A stretch of 64,000 nucleotides of DNA from the IMG/VR virus record IMGVR_UViG_3300030117_007745, positions 1 through 64,000 of that record; one strand, given 5' to 3'. Below, in pieces: positions 35,701 to 43,770 of the stretch. Numbering within the stretch: position 1 is the first letter of the stretch; every line of letters starts with the position of its first letter. The position numbers were made by a program, and so were the translations under genes. Source of the stretch: a virus. The notes under the pieces are model-generated. The model ran no database searches, was not told the origin of the DNA, and was given only the letters and a program-made list of their open reading frames with translations.

Positions 35701-38700
35701 CTTTATATCGATCTCTGTATTTGTTGACTGGTGCACCTATCAAATCCTCCATGGCAGAGGCCTCTTTGGAGGCAGCTATGAAGTTTAACATCTCTTCCGA
35801 TATGCTTTGATACATGCTTTTTTCTACTGAGAAAGAAAAGGTTATTGGGCGGGTTCTTCTGGTAAAGAATTCATCGTCCCTGTTCAATACCTTTATTGCA
35901 TCTTGATTGTTTAAATTTTCTGGCACTTGTTGTCTATAAGAATGAACATACTCTCTTGAAATTGAACCAGTTTGGTTGTTTCCAGTTTCAAAAAATGCAC
36001 CCCGCCCAGTGTGTTGTTTTTCAAGCAAATTAGAAATGTGGAGGCCATATCTATTGTCTCCAGACCCAGATGAGAAATCCTGCACTTCAAATCCACCATT
36101 GTGCTCTCCAGTGTCAGACCCTGTGATATTGTCAAAATCCCAATTCATTGCTAATGTTTTTATTCTTGGAACTTCGACTGGATATGCGGCAGTTACTCCT
36201 CCACTAAAGGTGGCCACCCCGTCATCGCCTTCTCCTCCACTAGCGAGGGCAGTTGCATCGCCCCCAGTGGCAGTTTGGAACGTTCTAGACTCGGGGTTGG
36301 AGATGATATTAATGTTTTTCCCCACTACAGCTCCAGTATTTATTGCTTCAACCAGTTCCGCTGTTGTAAGATTAACGGGAGTAAAACCGTTATTGGTTCC
36401 GTCATTTGGCTTGACGTTAATAAATAATGGGTCTGTGGTGCTGGAAAATGAAAGGAGCACTGTATCTGACGGATTGTTTCCGGCGCTGAGGACAGTGAGT
36501 TTAATTTGTTTACCATTCCTCTCTTGTCCTGCCGCAGTAGAAGTGAAAACAATGGGAGTGGTGGTGTCTAATGTCGCAGTTGCTGCTACCGTCTGACGGT
36601 CCTCTAAAAGATACGCGCTTTGCATTGAGTTGTAAACACCATAATTTTTTGGATCCATGGCATGAGATTTCAATTCATCGTTAGTTAGCGGCACTCCCCA
36701 ATATCTACAGGACGATATTTTTGCATTAGTTCCAACTAACAAGCTACCAGTAAAGTTTGTTCTGTGTGCTCCAATATAAATTCTTTTGTTTGCTACGAGA
36801 TAGCTGAGTCTGGTGGAGAGGGGCATACGTTTCTTTATATCAAAACTATTTTGTATGATATCGCCAACCATGTTATATCCAGAGAATTGTACTGTGAGAT
36901 CTCCAAATTCTGATCCGCTTAACATTCCAATATTCGGATACCTACTGGGATACATTCTTACTGATAGATTCCACCTCTCATTATTATAAACTTTTTTATA
37001 TGTCTCAGTTGTTATTTCAGATATAAGTCCTTCTGCGGCGGCATTTGGGTTTGACGATGTTAAAATAAATCTGACATTTTCACTTTCTGGTGCGTTTCGG
37101 CTGGCCTTTTCTTTTACAGCATAAACTTGAAAATTTCCGTAGTCTCTGAGGTGATTTGTTGTGTCACCCGGAGTCGATGAGGCTTCTGTTATTGCCTCGT
37201 GAATTCCAAAGAGAGATGCAGATAAAGTAGGAAATTCATAAAATCTAAAACTCGGGTCATTTATTGCTGGTTGTTTAGGAAATATAACTTCCGTCTCCAA
37301 GGTAAAGCCTGTCTCACTATCCCAGCCGACCACGCTTGAGCCAGTTATAAAGGAAACAGAATTAGCATTATTAGAGGCTGTCATCTGGTAAACGGTTGCA
37401 CCATGTCTGGTGTAGTAATTAAAATCTGCATATGACTTTCTTGACGTTTTGGATTTAAAGTTGCCCTTTAAATCCAATTCGGCATTGTCAGCATAAAAAT
37501 TTATACTATACAGATCGTCGTCAACTCCAAAACATCTCATAATGTTTGTAATTGATTTTTCAGTCCCTTTTGTCTTGTTAATAAACAATAGATTATTATA
37601 AAGATTTGTATAAATCTCATTTTTTATATCTGTTAGTTTCCTATCAAATTCTCTATCATCATCCCTGTTGGCTAGAGCTTCAAAAGCGCTAGCATTTGAG
37701 AATATTTCTGGTACTACAAAGCCTGCATTCGACAATAATTTATCTGCAAAAGGAAGAGGCTTGTTTAAACTGCCGGACGATGAGCCTGATACATATGCTA
37801 TGTCCTTTAGCCTAGGCAATGATTGAATTTGAAGAAACAGATTATCAAAATAACTGGCCATTATTTGATTTAATTTTAATATCTCATTTCTTCCCTTTTG
37901 CTCATCCTCATCTATTATCCAGCTTGGCAACATGTTATACAAATACATGGAGTTTCTGCCATCAAATTCTCTACCTTTATAGCGAACATCACTTTCGTAG
38001 CTAACTACTGATGGGTGGAAATTGTAAATAATTGGGTCTTTGAATTCTCTTAATGCAGCATTTGCCTCAACGATGGCAGAGCCAGTATATCTCATTGCCG
38101 CTGTATAATTGCTTATGTATCCATTTGAAACTCTGCCCGAATAATCTAGAGCAACTCTATCGATTGAAGATGTGAGAGTTGCTCCCTCATTAAATTTAAA
38201 ATAAACACCCAAGTTAACAGGGTTTATGTCTTCATAAAATTTTGAACTTGCAGCACCAAAGTCGCTGTTAGTTCCACCTGCCACTTGTTTAAACCAATTA
38301 AATTTAATATCATCAGAGTCTCTATGGATTGTCCAAAATCTAAACTCATCAATAAGCGATCCAGTTAACGATCCATAGCCTTCGTACACGGGCCCCGCGA
38401 TACGGGCAGCTATACTAGGCGGGCGCTTGTAGGCTCCAATAGTAGAATTGAAAGATCCTGTGGATACGGGCTGTACTCTGCTTCCAGTAACTGTAGTTTC
38501 GATCAAATTACCGTTTGCGTAAAGCTTTATTTCTAGGTTATCTGTAGTAGGATGATTTTCAACTGTAAAAGCTATATGATTCCAATCTGCCAAATCAATT
38601 CCAAGAGAAGATGTTAAATCTTTTGATCCGATTGGCGCTCTCTGTACTCCACTTGTGCCACTCATATAAGTAACATGAAACAAGGAGTCTTGCACGTATT

Positions 38701-39544
38701 CTCCATCAGGATTTCCTCCAGATGTTGTGTATCTTGTTTCAATCAAGAACCTCCCATATTGGTTGCTAGCGCCGGCGGATTCGCCATTCCATAAATCAAA
38801 ATATGCATGAGATGGAGATGTTTGACTTTTTGAGGGTTCAAATGGTAATTTGAGCCAAAACTCTACTGTATTCCCTTTTGTTCCGTCTATAGTAAAGTTT
38901 TGTATCTGATTGGTTGTCGCATCAAAAATGTTAGCTTTTTGCTCTTTTTCTTTAAAGCTAAGTTCTTTTTCATAAGATCCAGTGGCATACGCTGGTATCG
39001 ATGCTGCATGGGGGCCGCCTCTGACAGAAATGTACTGCGGTGCATCTGATAATTTATATATATCTGGCTCCTCGGAAGAGCCGGGTGTGACTGTTGCACT
39101 AACACTACCCCAAGTTTCTCCTATCTCAATGTAACCATTAGTCCTTGGGTATTCATATTCAAAAATATAATTATCAAAGTAAGAAGACGAGTTGTGCCAT
39201 TGCATTCTTTCTTTTAAAGAGCCATCATAAGGATAAAATCTAGATATATTTTCAATAGATTTTACATAATATTGCTCTGCCGAGCCAAATTTTGCAAAGT
39301 TGCCCGGGTCTGAAAAATCTACTCTTGGTATGAATCTACTTCTATCAAAAAAGAATTGGCCAACATAGTCTGGTGATTCTATTTTTCTAGATACCACATC
39401 GAGGCTGGTGTTTCTTATAGCATATATGCCCCTGCCAGCGTTATTGATAATATTCTGGGATTTTATAATATAATCCATTATTTTACTGCCAGATGACCCA
39501 TCGCCCGAGAAGTCGAGGCCATCTACCATTAATTCGTATCCCAT
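29798..39544 (-). CDS. Giant tail or baseplate protein with LamG-like domains, 3248 residues
   Basis: The largest gene in the window. Residues about 218-418 form a concanavalin/LamG-like domain (NTVEFWLKLPFEPSKSQ; DLADWNHIAFTVENHPTTD; LEIKLYANGNLIETTVTG; GSLIDEFRFWTIHRDSDD). A second lies at about 730-970 (GFTLETEVIFPKQPA; RIYIGAHRTNFTGSLLVG; CRYWGVPLTNDELKSHAMDP). Between about 985 and 1120 is a Thr/Gly/Ala-rich module encoded by visibly more GC-rich DNA. The remaining 2000 residues are Tyr/Ser/Pro-rich structural sequence without enzyme motifs. LamG-type domains commonly bind glycans, so a surface-binding or wedge-linked role is plausible. The start codon shares an A with the previous stop (TGATG). 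Confidence 0.75.
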   Translation of the reverse strand: MGYELMVDGLDFSGDGSSGSKIMDYIIKSQNIINNAGRGIYAIRNTSLDVVSRKIESPDYVGQFFFDRSRFIPRVDFSDPGNFAKFGSAEQYYVKSIENISRFYPYDGSLKERMQWHNSSSYFDNYIFEYEYPRTNGYIEIGETWGSVSATVTPGSSEEPDIYKLSDAPQYISVRGGPHAASIPAYATGSYEKELSFKEKEQKANIFDATTNQIQNFTIDGTKGNTVEFWLKLPFEPSKSQTSPSHAYFDLWNGESAGASNQYGRFLIETRYTTSGGNPDGEYVQDSLFHVTYMSGTSGVQRAPIGSKDLTSSLGIDLADWNHIAFTVENHPTTDNLEIKLYANGNLIETTVTGSRVQPVSTGSFNSTIGAYKRPPSIAARIAGPVYEGYGSLTGSLIDEFRFWTIHRDSDDIKFNWFKQVAGGTNSDFGAASSKFYEDINPVNLGVYFKFNEGATLTSSIDRVALDYSGRVSNGYISNYTAAMRYTGSAIVEANAALREFKDPIIYNFHPSVVSYESDVRYKGREFDGRNSMYLYNMLPSWIIDEDEQKGRNEILKLNQIMASYFDNLFLQIQSLPRLKDIAYVSGSSSGSLNKPLPFADKLLSNAGFVVPEIFSNASAFEALANRDDDREFDRKLTDIKNEIYTNLYNNLLFINKTKGTEKSITNIMRCFGVDDDLYSINFYADNAELDLKGNFKSKTSRKSYADFNYYTRHGATVYQMTASNNANSVSFITGSSVVGWDSETGFTLETEVIFPKQPAINDPSFRFYEFPTLSASLFGIHEAITEASSTPGDTTNHLRDYGNFQVYAVKEKASRNAPESENVRFILTSSNPNAAAEGLISEITTETYKKVYNNERWNLSVRMYPSRYPNIGMLSGSEFGDLTVQFSGYNMVGDIIQNSFDIKKRMPLSTRLSYLVANKRIYIGAHRTNFTGSLLVGTNAKISSCRYWGVPLTNDELKSHAMDPKNYGVYNSMQSAYLLEDRQTVAATATLDTTTPIVFTSTAAGQERNGKQIKLTVLSAGNNPSDTVLLSFSSTTDPLFINVKPNDGTNNGFTPVNLTTAELVEAINTGAVVGKNINIISNPESRTFQTATGGDATALASGGEGDDGVATFSGGVTAAYPVEVPRIKTLAMNWDFDNITGSDTGEHNGGFEVQDFSSGSGDNRYGLHISNLLEKQHTGRGAFFETGNNQTGSISREYVHSYRQQVPENLNNQDAIKVLNRDDEFFTRRTRPITFSFSVEKSMYQSISEEMLNFIAASKEASAMEDLIGAPVNKYRDRYKELEKIRNIFFERVGNVPDLDRYIEYFKWLDTSIGQVIQQVVPASSRFSTVRNVIESHVFERSKYKHKYPTLDKRSPKKLKVTQLKDDIHFRDIITNEEGVYEVRITTPVKVIRGLEGFDFSGIYLRRADGWEFNSAPIEVGILEYDGRFDEKESLSWWRNRVPFSLETPKSTGNADIDNAINQAYMSAFSYYLSKYSDVLDEDSLNPLVKAAGGAALDFSVDSGDKGAFNDQNRSRPKKDRNFRNVVFAESPAGSGNRISFNTNTIERQPNTNTPDKIDPNRKFKPEFKVQIPSISTERGYDGRKYAPLSFQSSSTDNPFITGSTPWHIGYEVSTQHLQDYYLDNKDIPMQGPFTEQNVGGYAYRHSGLHLHIGQSPHVKPEAWYALRTITANPNGINFDFYNIYDLPGGVNAPRATMLREEAAKRPLNIKNIKSTTSSFIPSQTSLPPFNELGQVKAYNGNYEKDYQIVQIAGRDTNNRYFFKNNGISTASFESIGTPSVSGAYDWAIPVKGKSEHIFVSRFSAPGGPEVNGPAFLNYESEVYSPYNAMPFRNLSVRQPLRTLLTRHTAFGGYDSVIGSPSASFKKTQRNGRKYIKRQDIFGNTLTSSVYDNYFIQHQIPQSDQQYAWISSSTIAFPFGFSEKDYQNKSYAATDLVFVSASLTGAEQANGELINVDFVGLNSVVVDTLTTGSNLLESSANIDLFPTNQQLDSTLLLNSILLNRNGAYGFSTRDLSRSSYHPLIRNFVKHNTFSVLTEKTSISPGDLKLQKIKTQTLNNFTEPMVSFKYKPLEHDILVKEDDGQGTNMVELDYSYANMLGTFTNNKIDDILDFKKDNKDIKLAYNFIKKSYISNELPDDLKPSILKLCYREVVFPRERNTGLAKARGRENYTVSKGQTNFDIRLGDSLAFWKDNIDDRLRTDAVARNAEGLIIASGSSFFGLTDMSIWPLDAEEPFYDLHQISASYSGGPYNPYYWAPLHASGATLSTNTTSRFANLNKNGELSCAGYIYNLLGINLQGKVRELGAPTASGPVPNFITTTGLSFKPTASFQFEYPNMIMSGAMVPRRNSPSASLHLIPPYRTDVLSGKSPWFNSYEDYSEDIRRIAKDYTVLPEFRITDHIDYYLKEGFFADNNKFLDLIGASLSVSSSATNESGSFNPDFFKVYSHSDFMKHFSVIQEDHKKNDTAFASKIRLEANAVKKLLPYQGFYPALRSVQLGHIFSSSYAPFISGSNRRDGDQERLAALYQPFFAPGVFFNTIKSGIAVSYPVHTSSAPQVVANTNLGVSKPTSGSMFVSNQYQTVPNYSFPFEAILDPDQFLPLSSSVTGAVDGNNLSSKVFFAYPNFTGSVGGALFLENYYVGQSTSYPYVSLEAADSRATGSQPQLFFEWSGGSDPKYSLAANNFFAESVDFFLDDGTLTSFISKPEKDFKSMVSGSVYYMDVLLYKTGDFVSYEGPGPDTFRYDGGIKYAPFLTDNLIVVTGDGILNTRVGARGMHYGPSYKAHGLVYGSTGTGSVPYAAFRAQDPTYAPHTPPYFYGTSRARIAFKPHEVRDMQTGEAAKFTLEEILSNSKISTSYQNENQLAKTLQEDSYRNNFAAGIAQMQLSSSVNLFGQLTLKEVEYGTEKNPDGTFKAKSATTPVVQGTNDAWIIETKFECPSVNLAHMDTGSLGAAIGHGNEKYFTRGIWKGYGVIPSGSEGIFLQLKESFPQILNDTQGGGVKELSGSLIDVCGFKASKERVGKIRSKKIISEAIIAVPIDEKGKFFSIDPDMFLKQKTNHETSNKALLAGDFGAKNDIGQTSITQMIEKMSKFSLPPQMDFLNNPNIDPFVMYIFEFNHTLDKQDLADIWQNLMPKISRTAEKASVAIEHQIGVNYEFFGQYKEGQLPNNIRWMVFKVKQKARNNFMNVTQQSETAKGFSFTALKELQGVSSNPEAELTYSYNWPYDFFSLVELAQIESEVVFEPPEE

Positions 39545-41478
39545 CAGTGCTCTCCTACCTTAAACTTAAACACTTCTTTTTGTTCTCTATAAGAACCATT
39601 TGAATAGTAAGCAAATTTTAGGCCGTATTCATATCCCGCCTGCAATAAAGACATATCTAAATCAAAATAATTGCCAGAAATATCGTAAGATAATCTCGTG
39701 TATGACCCTGCTGAACCACTGGCTTGGGGAGATATCGCAGAACCTGTTCCAAAAGGAATTATCTCATAATCGTCAACAGTTCTGTAAAGACTAAAATATG
39801 CATCTTCAATTACACTTGATACTGGTTCGGCTTGAACAACTGTGTAATTATTTGGATTCCAGTCTTTCTCCCTAACAAATAATCTAAATCTTGCCTCTTC
39901 TTTTCTGGAGTAGACGGGTTTAAGATTATCTATGGTTGTAACATATTCTGGATCCGGGTTGAAATTGGATGCGTTAATAGTGTTTACTGTAATTTCAGAG
40001 CTTGTATGATACGCAACTAGATCATTGTAATGCCATACGGCATATACAGAACCTGAGAAGCCTGCTGTTCCTTCAGAATGGCTCATGGCTAGAGATGCAG
40101 TGTATATTCCAGTGGACACAATTCCACCAACTGCATTAGTGTCATTCGCGCTAGCAACATTTCCACCTTTAGGTAGTTTTAATTTATCATAAACATTTCC
40201 AACAGAGTTTGAATACAGGCTGACTTTCATATTTGTGCGCGTATCGGAATGTTGGGCATTATCCGGTATGTTCTGTAGCTTTCCTTTTACGTAATTGTAT
40301 AAAAACAATGTATTTAGGTTATCTTCTGCTGTTGCTAAAGAGCTACTTTGTACAAAATTGGCCGCACTATCTTTGTCAGAGGAATCCCACCTAGCCTCTA
40401 GGTTTGGCCTAAGAAAGAAGTACTCGCTTGATCTAGCAAAGAACTTTTTGGTATAGTATGAGTGTGATCCAGTTTCAAAGCTAGAGGATAGAAACACTCC
40501 TAATCCGTAGTTTGTTGTAGTGTCATCCATTCCACCTTGAAATTGCCGGAACATACTTAAATGACCTGTTGCACCAGAGGCATCGAAATTACCATTTCCT
40601 CCAATATTGTTTCCCGCTAGTCCGATAGCATCCATAGTTAGGGTAAATTGTGAAGTCGTAGCTCCGTTTGATGCGTCTATTTTTAAACTAGAAACCGCAT
40701 CAATTGAACTGACAATTTTATCTCTTATAGCCTCTGTTGTTGAAAGGCCTGAGAGTCCTATTGTCTCACCAGTTGATGATACATCTTTGTCAAACGTAAA
40801 TGTAACTGTTGTTCCTTCATAATCTGTTAGGGAAAAAGTTTTTTCATCAAAATCTGTTATACCGGAAGCACCATTTAATAATCCAGTAGCCGTTGCAGCA
40901 ACACCATTGCCATCAACCCAATTTTCTACCAAATGGCTGATATCTATTGACAAGTCTTCAGTGCCGTCTACAAAGGAAGCTGAATACGCCGGGGATGTGG
41001 TGCTTTCGGTAAAATCTCCTCCCGCGTCAGACCAAGCTGCAAAACCGTCACCGGTGGCACCTCTTCTAGCCCAATTTGATCCAGTGCCCTCATAAGTTTG
41101 GTCTGTATAATTTTCCATGTCTAGACCGTAACCCTCTTGCCATGATTTTTCAACAACCTTTACTGTCACTTTAAAATCTTTTGGTAGAGTAAAGGTGTGA
41201 GGAGCATTATACAAATTTAAATACCAAGCGACATTTCCACTAATTGGTATTAATCCATTTATTCTATCTTGCTTGATCTTTGCTGTGTCAAATTGAACTA
41301 ATATCCTAGATTTTTCGGCAGTTGTGCCAGCAGAAGAGCTTAATTGGCCATATATGTAGAATACCTCTAGGGTGTCAGCTGCACCCATATTCGAGCCTGT
41401 ACCTCTGGTTTGCAAATCCATTTGATATGCGTTGCTAATTGTGTTGTCTGCCGAAGCGATATATCTTTTTATACCCAT
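39544..41478 (-). CDS. Virion structural protein downstream of gp6, with inserted domain
   Basis: 644 residues. The N-terminus (SADNTISNAYQMDLQTRGTG; FYIYGQLSSSAGTTAEKSRI; VQFDTAKI) is a carbohydrate-binding-like beta arrangement. It is interrupted at about 203-322 by a Thr/Gly-rich module (KTFSLTDYEGTTVTFTFDKD; LTMDAIGLAGNNIGGNGNFD). Translation is coupled to gp6 through TAATG and to the 3248-residue gene through TGATG. In T4 the genes after gp6 encode wedge proteins gp7 and gp8, so a wedge role is possible by position. Sequence homology to them is not evident to me. Confidence 0.7.
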   Translation of the reverse strand: MGIKRYIASADNTISNAYQMDLQTRGTGSNMGAADTLEVFYIYGQLSSSAGTTAEKSRILVQFDTAKIKQDRINGLIPISGNVAWYLNLYNAPHTFTLPKDFKVTVKVVEKSWQEGYGLDMENYTDQTYEGTGSNWARRGATGDGFAAWSDAGGDFTESTTSPAYSASFVDGTEDLSIDISHLVENWVDGNGVAATATGLLNGASGITDFDEKTFSLTDYEGTTVTFTFDKDVSSTGETIGLSGLSTTEAIRDKIVSSIDAVSSLKIDASNGATTSQFTLTMDAIGLAGNNIGGNGNFDASGATGHLSMFRQFQGGMDDTTTNYGLGVFLSSSFETGSHSYYTKKFFARSSEYFFLRPNLEARWDSSDKDSAANFVQSSSLATAEDNLNTLFLYNYVKGKLQNIPDNAQHSDTRTNMKVSLYSNSVGNVYDKLKLPKGGNVASANDTNAVGGIVSTGIYTASLAMSHSEGTAGFSGSVYAVWHYNDLVAYHTSSEITVNTINASNFNPDPEYVTTIDNLKPVYSRKEEARFRLFVREKDWNPNNYTVVQAEPVSSVIEDAYFSLYRTVDDYEIIPFGTGSAISPQASGSAGSYTRLSYDISGNYFDLDMSLLQAGYEYGLKFAYYSNGSYREQKEVFKFKVGEH

Positions 41479-43310
41479 TACTTAATTGTTCCTACAATAT
41501 CTGAATCTGGAAATTTTAATTCAAAAATAACATCAGATGGTGCTACCACAATTCTTCCGTCAGAGGTTGTCATTTGATCAATGTTAAATATTGCTGTAGA
41601 ATATGATGATCCCACTTTTCTAACAATATTCAAGCTAACCACATCTAGAAGTCCATCGACGTTTTTTAAAACTCTCAAAATGTCCCCATACCTTATAGGT
41701 TCACCTATGTTCATCTTTGCTGCACCGAAATAATCTTTTAACTGTATTATTGCAGTGCTCAAAACCTCATAAGCATTAAAATTATTATCTGCAATTATTG
41801 AAAAATTTAATCCAAAATTTACTATTTTTGCATCTAAAATGTCTATAGTATCATTAACCATTTTATAATTGGCCAACCATACTTTTAAATTATTTTTTAT
41901 GGCTGTTGATGTTGGGCTTAATTTTCCTAATTCGTCTTCAGACACAACATATAAATTTAGATTTCTTTTGAAAGAATTGAGATCTTTAACTATTGCTGTT
42001 CTTTTGACAGCCCCAAATTTAGCCGGCATATTATAGGTTAAAGAAATATAATCCTGCTCTGTAACTGCTCTATTCTGCGAGGAGTAAGACCCATATGCCT
42101 TGTATTTTATTTCTTGTGAAGAATCCTCTCTGGTGCTACCAACAATTGGTTGCTCATTTTCAAATTCTAAAGATGAAATAACATCTTGTATTTTAGATGA
42201 GTCTAAAGTATTGATTTCGTTAAAATCGAATACCTGATCTGAAACACTAGCTAAAGATTTGGCTGTAATATTTACATTTCGGGGGCCGTTTATTCTATAA
42301 ACGACAGTAAGATTGGTATTTGATGGAGCAACACCCAATTTATCACCATTCGTGAGCCTTGTTGGATCAAAGGATAGGTCTGAAATATAATCTCTACCAT
42401 GCAAATTTATTGCTACCTTTGATGGATCAGAAAAAGTTTCTTGTGTTAAATCTGCGGAAGAACCTGCACCAAACTGTATGAAATATCCCTCTTGAGTGCT
42501 CTCTGTTATAAACCTTCTAGGCACTGCCATTGGTTTTAAGGAAAAGAGAGTTTCTGTGTTAGCTACTTGTGTTGTTAGGTTAACACTATTGTTTCTGACA
42601 GGAATATAAACTGTGTCTTGCGATAATGAGCCAACCTCAAAATAGTCATTTCCATCTGAGTCCACTATAGATACTACTTCAACAATATTTGACCCATCAA
42701 GTTGAAACCTTGGAAACCTCTGATATTCTCCAACAGATATAGTTTGAGAGGTTAGCTCTCCAGATATGACTTGTCCGTAAGCTTTGATTGCATAAGTTAT
42801 AGGAGAACCAAATGAATCAACGGCTGCCGGAACTGCTTGTGAATTTACGGAGTTAAAATTGACATCTTCTGCAAGAGTAAACACAACTCCACTATTTGTA
42901 GAGAATTTTGTACCTCTCCTCAAAACTGGTGCATATCTATAATCTGGTTCGTTAGCGACGCCACCAGCAGTTTGATCAGCTGGTATTATAACATATAAGG
43001 CTACAGGGCCTGAAGATACTGGTACACCAGATTTCCTATAACCCATTTGGCGGCCAAGCTTTAAAATATTATTATATTCATTAGCTGTTTCTAAAAAAGA
43101 TTCATTTGCTTGGTAGTCTAGGTAAAAAGATAAAACGTCTCCGACATATGCTACAGTATCAAGCATAAGAGACCCAAATGATCCCTCACTAAAATCTTGA
43201 AACGTGTCCGGATAGTATCTCTTGGTATAATCCAGTAACTCTTCTTTAATTGAATTGAATTCTCGGTTTGTATAATTTATTGGAATAATTCTTTTTTTAT
43301 CAAAAGGCAC
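41478..43310 (-). CDS. 6: Baseplate wedge protein (T4 gp6 / Baseplate J-like)
   Basis: 610 residues. The opening NYTNREFNSIKEELLDYTKR, then YYPDTFQDFSEGSFGSLMLD, TVAYVGDVLSFYLDYQANES and RQMGYRKSGVPVSSGPVAL is the hallmark of gp6-like wedge proteins, which form the iris ring of the baseplate. The C-terminal half has the expected VTEQDYISLTYNMPAKFGAV segment and the closing region RYGDILRVLKNVDGLLDVVS. The start is GTG at 43310 with AAGGAG 10 bases upstream, inside a 59-base gap containing a small stem-loop. It follows gp25, a standard pairing. Assignment is firm. Confidence 0.93.
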   Translation of the reverse strand: MPFDKKRIIPINYTNREFNSIKEELLDYTKRYYPDTFQDFSEGSFGSLMLDTVAYVGDVLSFYLDYQANESFLETANEYNNILKLGRQMGYRKSGVPVSSGPVALYVIIPADQTAGGVANEPDYRYAPVLRRGTKFSTNSGVVFTLAEDVNFNSVNSQAVPAAVDSFGSPITYAIKAYGQVISGELTSQTISVGEYQRFPRFQLDGSNIVEVVSIVDSDGNDYFEVGSLSQDTVYIPVRNNSVNLTTQVANTETLFSLKPMAVPRRFITESTQEGYFIQFGAGSSADLTQETFSDPSKVAINLHGRDYISDLSFDPTRLTNGDKLGVAPSNTNLTVVYRINGPRNVNITAKSLASVSDQVFDFNEINTLDSSKIQDVISSLEFENEQPIVGSTREDSSQEIKYKAYGSYSSQNRAVTEQDYISLTYNMPAKFGAVKRTAIVKDLNSFKRNLNLYVVSEDELGKLSPTSTAIKNNLKVWLANYKMVNDTIDILDAKIVNFGLNFSIIADNNFNAYEVLSTAIIQLKDYFGAAKMNIGEPIRYGDILRVLKNVDGLLDVVSLNIVRKVGSSYSTAIFNIDQMTTSDGRIVVAPSDVIFELKFPDSDIVGTIK

Positions 43311-43369
43311 TGTATATTTTCTCCTTATTTGATAAGTAGTATCATTTTATCATTATTTTTTGAACAAAA

Positions 43370-43765
43370 CTAAAAATCATAGCTTTGAACATTAACCTGC
43401 ACTTCATCCTGTGCATTCAAAGCTGGTACGGCGTATTTGATGACCACTCCAAGAGTATTATCTTTTAAGCCGGGGTCTGCTTTGTTATCAATAAAATTTA
43501 TATCTTTTATTGTTATAAATGGCATATAAATTGAAACTTGCTGCTGTATTTTAGTTCTGACCTTTTCTTTCAATAAAGGATTAAAAGGCTCAAAGAAAAA
43601 CCTATATAATCCAACACCAAAGTCTGGCATCATTATTCTTTCGCCGGGAACAGTTAGAATTAACATTCTAAAATTCTGCCTTATAACGCCCGACATTGTT
43701 TTTAACATTTCATAAGTTGTCTCGCTTCCTCTGGTAAGCGGCAACTGGGGTGCATAATATCTCAT
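43370..43765 (-). CDS. 25: Baseplate wedge protein (T4 gp25-like)
   Basis: 131 residues of the GPW/gp25 family, the conserved wedge component that contacts the sheath initiator in contractile tails and related injection systems. The signature is VIRQNFRMLILTVPGERIMM followed by PDFGVGLYRFFFEPFNPLL. Helix and strand segments (KEKVRTKIQQQVSIYMPFIT; VIKYAVPALNAQDEVQVNVQ) complete the fold. Length is typical. GAGG lies about 10 bases before the ATG, and the gene ends 59 bases before gp6. Confidence 0.94.
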   Translation of the reverse strand: MRYYAPQLPLTRGSETTYEMLKTMSGVIRQNFRMLILTVPGERIMMPDFGVGLYRFFFEPFNPLLKEKVRTKIQQQVSIYMPFITIKDINFIDNKADPGLKDNTLGVVIKYAVPALNAQDEVQVNVQSYDF

Positions 43766-43770
43766 TTAAA

